A stretch of 9,129 nt of DNA from an uncultured Pseudomonadota bacterium (GTDB lineage Bacteria > Myxococcota_A > UBA9042 > CAIXZC01): positions 1 to 9,129 of the forward strand of contig CALGBT010000111.1 of the NCBI GenBank assembly GCA_937884235.1, in the 5' to 3' direction. A program made the position numbers and the translations under genes. The stretch's first letter is position 1. Each line of letters opens with the position of its first letter. Below, piece by piece: positions 1 through 5,073 of the stretch. Below the pieces are notes generated by a model. It ran no database searches, was not told the DNA's origin, and was given only the letters and a program-made list of their open reading frames with translations.

Positions 1-15
1 CCCAGCAATGAGCAC

Positions 16-40
16 AAACGATAGACGATCAGTTTTTTTT
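16..40 (+). terminator. Weak hairpin plus T-tract, possible terminator of an upstream gene
   Basis: AAACGAT (16-22) can pair with ATC-GTTT (28-30 and 32-35, bulged A at 31) around the 5-base loop AGACG. A run of eight Ts (33-40) forms the end of the stem and the tail. The stem is AT-rich and imperfect, so it would be a weak intrinsic terminator at best. No upstream gene is visible in the window, so its role cannot be confirmed. Confidence 0.2.
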
Positions 41-60
41 GCGACGAACCCTAACGGGCG

Positions 61-72
61 CGCCCCGGGGCG
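61..72. repeat. 12-bp perfect GC palindrome CGCCCCGGGGCG
   Basis: CGCCCCGGGGCG is exactly its own reverse complement and lies 40 bp before the chosen start of the lipoprotein gene. In the mRNA it could form only a short 4-bp stem with a CCGG loop. As duplex DNA it could be a protein-binding site. No T-tract follows, so it is not a terminator. It may simply reflect high local GC content. Confidence 0.4.
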
Positions 73-97
73 GCACGGCAGGCTCAAACGCAATACT

Positions 98-108
98 GGA
101 GTGGGGGA
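98..108 (+). promoter_or_regulatory. Shine-Dalgarno region that decides the lipoprotein start
   Basis: A purine-rich stretch, GGAG followed by TGGGGGA, ends 4 bases before the ATG at 113. That ATG opens directly into a classic lipoprotein signal peptide. The in-frame ATG at 8 would place 35 polar, Arg-rich residues before the signal peptide and has no comparable ribosome site within the window. The site therefore supports 113 as the true start. Confidence 0.6.
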
Positions 109-112
109 CACT

Positions 113-172
113 ATGAAGACCTTATGGCAGCATCAAACCCTGATTATCGGATCAATCTGGTTGCTGTCCGCA
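113..172 (+). other. Lipoprotein signal peptide (Sec, signal peptidase II)
   Basis: The N-terminus is MKTLWQHQ followed by a hydrophobic core (LIIGSIWLL) and the lipobox L-S-A-C. Cleavage is expected before Cys21, whose codon is 173-175. Residues +2 and +3 are Gly-Gly rather than Asp, so an inner-membrane retention signal of the E. coli kind is absent, and outer-membrane or surface localisation is plausible. The n-region has only one Lys, plus two His/Gln-type polar residues, which is slightly weak but acceptable. Confidence 0.88.
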
Positions 173-3100
173 TGTGGCGGCAGTGGTGAAGTTACGACTA
201 AGCCGGCCATCGGGACCGATGTTGTGGAGGAGGTCAAGGGGACCGTCACCGCGGACGTGGAAGAGCACGATTTCACCAAGCCCGAGATTGTAGAGAAGGA
301 TTGGGGTAACCCATTTGAAACCGTGGATACAGGACCGGAAGGTGGTGAGTTTGGTGATCCCTGCGGGGCCATGGAAGACTGTCAGAGCGATCTCTGCCTG
401 CAGACACCTGAGGGGTCGGTCTGCACGCAGCCATGCGTCGAAGAATGTCCGCCCGGCTGGGCCTGTCAGGGAGTGGATCTGTTTGGCTCGGATCTGGTGT
501 TTGTCTGCGTCCCGACCTTCTGGGACCAGTGCAAAACCTGCACCAAACACAGCGAGTGCGGCATCATCGATGACTATTGCGTCGAGTTCGAAGGCGAGGG
601 GCGGCACTGCACGACGCACTGTGACAGTGATGAGGCCTGTCCCACGGGCCATACCTGCCAGGACGTCACGCTTCCCGAGTTCGATGAGCCGGTCAAGCAG
701 TGCTATCCGGTAACTGGCAGCTGCGTTTGCACCGCCCTTTCCGATGGTATGACCAAAGAATGTCATAATAGCAACGAGTACGGTATCTGCTCCGGTGACT
801 ACACCTGTGATGGCAAGGTTGGCTGGTCCGCTTGTACCGCGCTGGTCCCGGCTCCGGAAGCATGCGACGGCATCGACAACAACTGCAATGGCACCGATGA
901 CGAAGGGTTCACGGATTCCGACGGTGACCAGATTGCAGATTGCGTGGACGAGGACGATGACCAGGATGGCGATCCCGATCACCTCGATTGCCAGCCACTT
1001 GACCCGAAGATCCACAACGGTGCCGATGAACTGTGCGATGGCATTGATAACGACTGCGACCTTGAGATTGACGAGGACGATGGCGACACCGATGGCGATG
1101 GTATCGCCGACTGTCTTGACCCCGACGACGACAATGACGGCGTTCCGGACCCCAACGACAACTGCCAACTGGTAGCCAACCCGGCACAACTGGACTCCGA
1201 CGAAGATACCCTCGGCAACGCCTGCGACACCGATGATGACAACGACAACGTTATCGACCAACTGGACAATTGCCCCCTTGACAAGAACGTGGCGCAGCTT
1301 GATTTCGATTTCGATGGGCTGGGCGACGCCTGCGACTCCGACAAAGACGGCGACAATGAACTGGAAGAGACCGATTGCGATGATTTCAATCCCGACGTCA
1401 ACAGCTTTGAGGACGAATCCTGCGACGGTTTGGACAACAACTGCAATGGTTCCGTAGACGAGGGTTTCAAGGATACCGACCTCGATGGACTGGCTAACTG
1501 CCAGGACAAGGACGATGACGGCGATGGCGACAATGACGAAACCGACTGCGAGCCGCTCGACGCGACCATCTCGCACTCCTCAATGGAGCTATGCGACGGC
1601 AAAGACAACAACTGCGACGGCAAGACGGATGAGGGGTACGAAGACAAGGACGGCGACGGTGAAGCGGACTGCGACGACATCGATGATGATAACGATGGTG
1701 ACCCGGACGTCACAGACTGCGCTCCTCAGGACCCGGAAATCTACCACAACGCCATCGAGCTTTGCGACGGCGTGGACAACAACTGCAATGGGCAGATAGA
1801 CGAGTCTTTCGACGATTCCGAGGGGGACGGACTGGCCGACTGTGTCGACCCCGACGATGACAATGACGGGATCGAAGACGCCTTCGATAATTGCCCGGCA
1901 GTGGCCAACCCGCTGCAAACGGATACTGACTTCGATGGCAAGGGTAATCCCTGCGATGATGATGACGACAACGACGGTGACCCGGACGAAACCGACTGCA
2001 AGCCCAGTAACTCAGATATCTACAATGGGGCCCCCGAGAGTTGTAACGGTTTTGACGACGATTGTGACTCCCTCATCGACGAGGAGAACGCCTTTGGCTG
2101 CGAGACCTACTACTGGGATGGCGACAACGATGGTTATGGCAACACCACCAAGACCAAGTGCCTCTGCGATGAGACGGGCAAATATGCAACCATGGTCGGC
2201 GGAGACTGCAACGATTCCAACATGATGGCCTTTCCTGGTGCGGCGGAGCTGTGCAACGGCCTAGATGACGACTGTGACGGTGAAAGCGATGAACAGGGGG
2301 CTACCGGATGCTTGCCCTACTATGCCGATGCCGACAAGGATGGGTATGGCCTTGGGGCCCCCAAGTGTATCTGCAAGTCCGCGGGTGATTTCACCGCACT
2401 CATCGGTGGCGATTGCAATGACCAGGCGCCCACGGCATTCCCCGGTTCACCCGAGATCTGCGATGACATCGACAATGACTGCGACAACACCATTGATGAG
2501 CCTGGGGCTGGTGGCTGCTCATTCCTCTTTACCGACAATGACGAGGACGGCTGGGGTACCAATGCCATGCTCTGCCTCTGCAAGTCAATTGGCAATTACA
2601 CCGCGGTCAAGGGTGGGGATTGCAATGACTCACAGGAGGATGTCTATCCCGGTGCCGAGGAGAAGTGCGACAGCTTCGACAACAACTGCAACAGCCTCAT
2701 TGATGAGGGCTACCCCGATGTCGATGGTGACCAGCAGGCAGATTGCTTGGACCAGGACGACGACAACGACGGTGTGCCGGACGTCATCGACAACTGTCCG
2801 TCCATCAGCAACCCCGCGCAAAAGGACAATGATGGCGACGGCGACGGCGATCTCTGCGACTCGGACGATGACAACGATGGTACCGTGGACGGGCAGGACT
2901 GCGCTCCCTTCGACGAGGCGATCTATCCCAATGCTGAAGAAACCTGTAACGGCAAGGATGACGACTGCGACAACCAGATCGACGAGACCAATGCTGTCGG
3001 TTGCCAGATGTACTACAAGGACAAGGACGACGACAGCTATGGCATGACCAATCAGGTGCTCTGCCTTTGCGAACCGTCGGGACAGTTCGTGGCCCTCCAG

Positions 3101-4918
3101 GGTGGGGACTGCGATGATTCTTCGTGGGCCATTCATCCCGGCGCCGCGGAAGTCTGCAATGGCGCTGACGATGATTGTGACGATGAGGCTGACAACGAGG
3201 GTTCTGGCGGTTGCAGCTCCCTCTACGAGGATGTGGACGACGACGGCTATGGCGTCACCGCGACCCTGAAGTGCCTCTGCTCCCCGGCAGGTCACTACAC
3301 CGCCGTCTTCGGTGGTGACTGTGTTGACACCAACCCGCTGGTGCATCCCGGTGCCAATGAGATCTGTGACCAGATAGACAACGACTGCGACGGTCAGTCC
3401 GACGAGGGCGTTTCATCGACTTGCGGCAACTGCGACCCCACCTGCCATCAGACTGATGTCGGCGACGGCGGCGATGAGCCCTTCAATCCAGTGGAGGAGA
3501 ACTCCAGTGGCGTGGGCATCGATGATGATGGCAATATCTCCATGAGTCAGGAGGAGGTCAACATCGCCTTCCTCTGGGTGGCCAATTCCGGTGAAGATAC
3601 GGTTTCCAAAATCGATACCGTAGATATCAAAGAAACCGCCCGCTATCGGGTTTGCGACAATCCTTCGCGGACCTCCGTTGACCTCTATGGGGACGTGTGG
3701 GTGGCCTGTCGTAGTGACGGTGCTGTTGCCAAGATTGCCAATTACGAGCAGAACTGCGTCGACAAGAATGGCGACGGGGTAATTCAGACATCGCGGGACG
3801 ACAACGGCAATGGCAAGATCGATGCTGGCGAGTTGATGACCAAGGGTACTGACGAGTGCGTACTCTTCTTCACCTACCCCGGGGGCTCCGTGCAGCGGGC
3901 GGTCGGCGTTGACAAGGACAACTATGCCTGGGTCGGCGAATGGAACGCCGGCATGCTTCGTCGGCTCCACCCGCAAACCGGACAGGTGGTGGACCAGATC
4001 AGTATCTATCCCAACCGGCCCTACGGTCTGGTCATCGACAAGAATGGTATCCTCTGGGTCTCAGCCCGTTCGCCGGGAAATCTCGTGCGGGTTGACCCTG
4101 AAACCAAGGCGGTTAAGTCCTTCCCCTTCTCCAGTGGGGCAACCTATGGCATTGCCGTTGACCTCCTGGGGAAGATCTGGATTGCCAACAGCCATCAGAA
4201 CAACCGGGTTTACCGGTTCGATCCGGTGACCGAGACCTTCACTTACGTCCAGGTGAACAGTGCCTACGGCTATACACGTGGTCTGGCGGCGTCGGTGGAC
4301 GGCTACCTCTATGTGGGCCACCACCAATGGACCTGTGTGACTGGCCGGCACGTCACGAAGATTGACATCGAGACGAGCCAGGTTGTCTCGGTCTTCCAGA
4401 CTCAGAGCTGGGGGGTCACCGGTCCTACCGGAGTTGCTCTGGACTACGACGGCTATCTGTGGGCTATCAACCAGTGCACCAACAGCGTCACCAAGATCGA
4501 TGCCGAGACGGGCGATGTGATTGGCTCAACCGGAGTCGGCTCGGCGCCCTACACATACAGCGACATGACCGGGTACTCCTTGCACATCTACACGGCGCCG
4601 CAGGGCTATTACCAGCACGTCATTCCAGGTGGTGCGGCCAACGCCACCAAATGGACTGAATTGGACGTCGGTGTGACTTTCAACGGCGACAGCAACATGA
4701 AGGTGAAGTTGCGTGCGGCGGATACCGTATCGGGCCTCAATGGCGTGGAATGGCTCGGCCCCTACGGTCCCTTCCCGCCGAACCAATTCCCCCTCGATCT
4801 TTCGCAGATTGGTGAGTTGAACGGCAAGTACCTGCAAGTGGAGTTGATCCTGATTCCTGACGAGGATGGTGCCTCTCCTCTAGTCAAGTGGATGAAGGTG
4901 CAATACGAGGACTTGTAG
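113..4918 (+). CDS. Giant surface lipoprotein: Cys-rich modules, MopE-type and thrombospondin type 3 repeats, beta-propeller
   Basis: This 1601-residue protein is probably lipid-anchored on the cell envelope and exposed on the surface or in the periplasm. Domains in order: signal peptide with lipobox LSAC (Cys21); acidic linker (22-80); two Cys-rich modules (about 81-202) and a CVCTAL-type segment (203-250); 12 CDGxDNNC-type motifs as in the MopE putative metal-binding family, with four thrombospondin type 3 repeats (about 251-1100); a seven-blade Vgb/NHL-like propeller (about 1150-1500); and a beta-rich C-terminal domain (about 1510-1601). The Asp/Asn loops (DxDxDG) suggest many calcium sites and a rigid stalk displaying the propeller. 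MopE was named for a copper-repressible surface protein of Methylococcus, but copper binding cannot be inferred here. Propellers of this type often serve as binding platforms; virginiamycin lyase shares the fold, but no lyase activity is claimed. The start at 113 is chosen over the ATG at 8 because of the signal peptide and ribosome site. No frameshift is seen. Architecture is well supported; ligand and function are unknown. Confidence 0.93.
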   Translation: MKTLWQHQTLIIGSIWLLSACGGSGEVTTKPAIGTDVVEEVKGTVTADVEEHDFTKPEIVEKDWGNPFETVDTGPEGGEFGDPCGAMEDCQSDLCLQTPEGSVCTQPCVEECPPGWACQGVDLFGSDLVFVCVPTFWDQCKTCTKHSECGIIDDYCVEFEGEGRHCTTHCDSDEACPTGHTCQDVTLPEFDEPVKQCYPVTGSCVCTALSDGMTKECHNSNEYGICSGDYTCDGKVGWSACTALVPAPEACDGIDNNCNGTDDEGFTDSDGDQIADCVDEDDDQDGDPDHLDCQPLDPKIHNGADELCDGIDNDCDLEIDEDDGDTDGDGIADCLDPDDDNDGVPDPNDNCQLVANPAQLDSDEDTLGNACDTDDDNDNVIDQLDNCPLDKNVAQLDFDFDGLGDACDSDKDGDNELEETDCDDFNPDVNSFEDESCDGLDNNCNGSVDEGFKDTDLDGLANCQDKDDDGDGDNDETDCEPLDATISHSSMELCDGKDNNCDGKTDEGYEDKDGDGEADCDDIDDDNDGDPDVTDCAPQDPEIYHNAIELCDGVDNNCNGQIDESFDDSEGDGLADCVDPDDDNDGIEDAFDNCPAVANPLQTDTDFDGKGNPCDDDDDNDGDPDETDCKPSNSDIYNGAPESCNGFDDDCDSLIDEENAFGCETYYWDGDNDGYGNTTKTKCLCDETGKYATMVGGDCNDSNMMAFPGAAELCNGLDDDCDGESDEQGATGCLPYYADADKDGYGLGAPKCICKSAGDFTALIGGDCNDQAPTAFPGSPEICDDIDNDCDNTIDEPGAGGCSFLFTDNDEDGWGTNAMLCLCKSIGNYTAVKGGDCNDSQEDVYPGAEEKCDSFDNNCNSLIDEGYPDVDGDQQADCLDQDDDNDGVPDVIDNCPSISNPAQKDNDGDGDGDLCDSDDDNDGTVDGQDCAPFDEAIYPNAEETCNGKDDDCDNQIDETNAVGCQMYYKDKDDDSYGMTNQVLCLCEPSGQFVALQGGDCDDSSWAIHPGAAEVCNGADDDCDDEADNEGSGGCSSLYEDVDDDGYGVTATLKCLCSPAGHYTAVFGGDCVDTNPLVHPGANEICDQIDNDCDGQSDEGVSSTCGNCDPTCHQTDVGDGGDEPFNPVEENSSGVGIDDDGNISMSQEEVNIAFLWVANSGEDTVSKIDTVDIKETARYRVCDNPSRTSVDLYGDVWVACRSDGAVAKIANYEQNCVDKNGDGVIQTSRDDNGNGKIDAGELMTKGTDECVLFFTYPGGSVQRAVGVDKDNYAWVGEWNAGMLRRLHPQTGQVVDQISIYPNRPYGLVIDKNGILWVSARSPGNLVRVDPETKAVKSFPFSSGATYGIAVDLLGKIWIANSHQNNRVYRFDPVTETFTYVQVNSAYGYTRGLAASVDGYLYVGHHQWTCVTGRHVTKIDIETSQVVSVFQTQSWGVTGPTGVALDYDGYLWAINQCTNSVTKIDAETGDVIGSTGVGSAPYTYSDMTGYSLHIYTAPQGYYQHVIPGGAANATKWTELDVGVTFNGDSNMKVKLRAADTVSGLNGVEWLGPYGPFPPNQFPLDLSQIGELNGKYLQVELILIPDEDGASPLVKWMKVQYEDL
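353..718 (+). other. Two tandem Cys-rich modules of the lipoprotein
   Basis: Module A (353 to about 512) reads GDPC..DC.SDLC...VCT..C...CPPGWAC. Module B (524-718) reads DQC..C....EC....YC....HCTTHC...ACPTGHTC...QCYP. Both share a spaced Cys pattern ending in C-P-x-G-x-x-C. The dense cysteines imply several disulfides and therefore oxidative folding outside the cytoplasm. Modules of this sort commonly precede MopE-type repeats in myxobacterial secreted proteins (general knowledge). Binding partner unknown. Confidence 0.75.
1124..1339 (+). repeat. Thrombospondin type 3 repeats 1 and 2 (tandem, 36 residues each)
   Basis: Both 36-residue units follow the pattern DDDNDG..D..DNC....NPAQ.D.D.D..G..CD. 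Unit 1 is 1124-1231 and unit 2 is 1232-1339. Unit 2 is more degenerate: Asn replaces Gly in DDDNDN, and NVAQ replaces NPAQ. Units of this family wrap calcium ions and carry a structural disulfide (known for thrombospondins and bacterial homologues). They sit between MopE motifs 2 and 3 and account for the extra 216 bp of that interval. Confidence 0.85.
1853..1960 (+). repeat. Thrombospondin type 3 repeat 3
   Basis: A single 36-residue unit, DDDNDGIED..DNCPAVANP.Q.D.D.DGKGNPCD, lies between MopE motifs 5 and 6. It fits the family consensus well, including the DNCP and NPxQ blocks, and explains why that motif interval is 279 bp instead of 171 bp. Confidence 0.85.
2756..2863 (+). repeat. Thrombospondin type 3 repeat 4
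   Basis: A 36-residue unit, DDDNDGVPD..DNCPSISNPAQ.DNDGDGDGDLCD, lies between MopE motifs 9 and 10. It starts exactly 903 bp after repeat 3 and occupies the same place in the duplicated four-motif block. All consensus Asp, Cys and Asn positions are present. Confidence 0.85.
3560..4540 (+). other. Seven-blade Vgb/NHL-like beta-propeller domain
   Basis: Seven segments share a strand of the type (D)GxLWVA followed about 8-15 residues later by V.KID..T: AFLWVANSGEDTVSKID, GDVWVACRSDGAVAKI, NYAWVGEWNAGMLRRL, GILWVSARSPGNLVRVD, GKIWIANSHQNNRVYRFD, GYLYVGHHQWTC and GYLWAINQCTNSVTKID. The Trp or Tyr codons lie at 3575, 3698, 3929, 4055, 4178, 4310 and 4460, so blades are about 41-50 residues apart, except for a 77-residue gap between blades 2 and 3 that holds an EF-hand-like insert. 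Seven blades match the virginiamycin B lyase-like fold. Blade 6 has a VGHHQW loop with two His, but I cannot show that it is an active site. Confidence 0.78.
3761..3832 (+). other. Paired EF-hand-like calcium loops inserted in the propeller
   Basis: Two 12-residue loops stand back to back: DKNGDGVIQTSR and DDNGNGKIDAGE. The second has the canonical Asp1, Asn3, Asn5, Ile8 and Glu12 pattern. The first has Asp1, Asn3, Asp5, Gly6 and Ile8 but Arg in place of the usual Glu12, so it may bind weakly. The pair sits in the long connection between blades 2 and 3. Confidence 0.7.
4640..4915 (+). other. C-terminal beta-rich domain of the lipoprotein
   Basis: The last 90 or so residues read W-x-x-L-D-V-x-V, then V-K-L-R-A-A-D-T, W-L-G-P-Y-G-P, F-P-L-D-L, G-K-Y-L-Q-V-E-L and SPLVKWMKVQYE. 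The alternating hydrophobic strands suggest a small beta-sandwich, of a kind often seen after propellers in large myxobacterial exported proteins. I assign no ligand; carbohydrate or protein binding is possible. Confidence 0.5.
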
Positions 4919-4932
4919 TCCCTCTCTCAGCC

Positions 4933-4964
4933 GCCTGTGGACACGCACACACAGGCATCTCTTT
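4933..4964 (+). terminator. Candidate intrinsic terminator of the lipoprotein gene
   Basis: GCCTGTG (4933-4939) and CACAGGC (4950-4956) form a perfect 7-bp inverted repeat with a 10-base loop, starting 15 bp after the stop codon. The tail ATCTCTTT is T-rich but interrupted. The position fits transcription stop before the next promoter. Strength is moderate because the loop is large and the T-tract imperfect. Confidence 0.45.
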
Positions 4965-4979
4965 AACGCCTGTTTATCC

Positions 4980-5008
4980 TTGACTCACCCCAAGGCCCGT
5001 TCTAACAT
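4980..5008 (+). promoter_or_regulatory. Candidate sigma70-type promoter for the 1101-residue membrane protein
   Basis: TTGACT (4980-4985, 5 of 6 to the -35 consensus) and TAACAT (5003-5008, 4 of 6 to the -10 consensus, with the key T1, A2 and T6 present) are separated by exactly 17 bp. Initiation would fall near 5015, giving a leader of about 60 bases before the ATG at 5074. This implies that the second gene is transcribed separately from the first. Confidence 0.5.
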
Positions 5009-5015
5009 GACTCAC
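4981..5015. repeat. Direct repeat TGACTCAC flanking the promoter core
   Basis: TGACTCAC occurs at 4981-4988 and again at 5008-5015, 27 bp start to start. The first copy overlaps the -35 box, and the second begins at the last base of the -10 box. Paired identical sites in these positions would suit a repressor, but an 8-bp repeat can arise by chance and no regulator is encoded in the window. Confidence 0.35.
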
Positions 5016-5062
5016 TAACACGCGGCTTTTTGTGTTTCAGTCCGTCATTGACGGTTGCAACG

Positions 5063-5069
5063 AAGAGGG
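5063..5069 (+). promoter_or_regulatory. Shine-Dalgarno site choosing the ATG at 5074
   Basis: AAGAGGG ends 4 bases before the ATG at 5074. An in-frame GTG at 5032 would add 14 residues but follows a CGCGGCTTTTT stretch with no Shine-Dalgarno match, and it would lie very close to the predicted transcription start. The ATG is therefore preferred. Confidence 0.6.
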
Positions 5070-5073
5070 TGTC

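Larger units (their letters stand above)
863..3412 (+). repeat. Array of 12 MopE-type CDGxDNNC motifs
   Basis: Twelve motifs of the form C-[DN]-x-x-D-[ND]-[ND]-C-[DN] begin at 863, 1034, 1421, 1592, 1763, 2042, 2252, 2459, 2666, 2945, 3155 and 3365. Most are preceded by E-[LSIKTV] and followed by a (I/S/T)DE segment. Start-to-start distances fall into classes: 171 bp, 279 bp, 387 bp and 207-210 bp. The first five units resemble each other (DGDPDxxDC connectors). Most later units carry the longer connector with YYxDxDxDGYG, CLC and GGDCND. The motifs match the putative metal-binding repeat of MopE-related proteins; the acidic loops more likely hold calcium. Confidence 0.9.

Noticed and set aside
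8..112. Upstream ATG at 8 as the lipoprotein start
   Set aside because: It would bury the lipobox signal peptide behind 35 polar residues. The ATG at 113 has a good Shine-Dalgarno region and begins a textbook signal peptide.
152..1576. 474-residue open frame on the minus strand
   Set aside because: It is the mirror of the GAC/GAT-rich Asp codons of the lipoprotein: antisense GTC and ATC give endless Val and Ile. It has no domain logic, and the plus-strand protein is clearly the real one.
979..1713. Ser/Pro-rich 244-residue minus-strand frame, with similar frames over 2630-3346 and 3413-3976
   Set aside because: These are low-complexity shadows of the same repeat array and propeller, with composition set by the opposite strand's codons. 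No ribosome sites or recognisable domains.
2265..3047. Thr/Met-rich 260-residue frame on the plus strand
   Set aside because: This is a +1/+2 shifted reading of the MopE repeat array (ACN and ATG arise from GAC AAC GAT). It overlaps fully with a well-supported gene.
863..3412. CRISPR array or non-coding satellite
   Set aside because: The repeats are in frame, vary in sequence, encode conserved Cys/Asp motifs and keep one open frame of 1601 codons. There are no short identical repeats with unique spacers.
5017..5036. AACAC/GTGTT inverted repeat in the leader of the membrane-protein gene
   Set aside because: A 5-bp AT-containing stem with a 10-base loop is too weak to call a riboswitch or attenuator.
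5032..5073. GTG at 5032 as the start of the membrane protein
   Set aside because: No ribosome site precedes it and it lies about 17 bases after the predicted transcription start, whereas the ATG at 5074 follows AAGAGGG.
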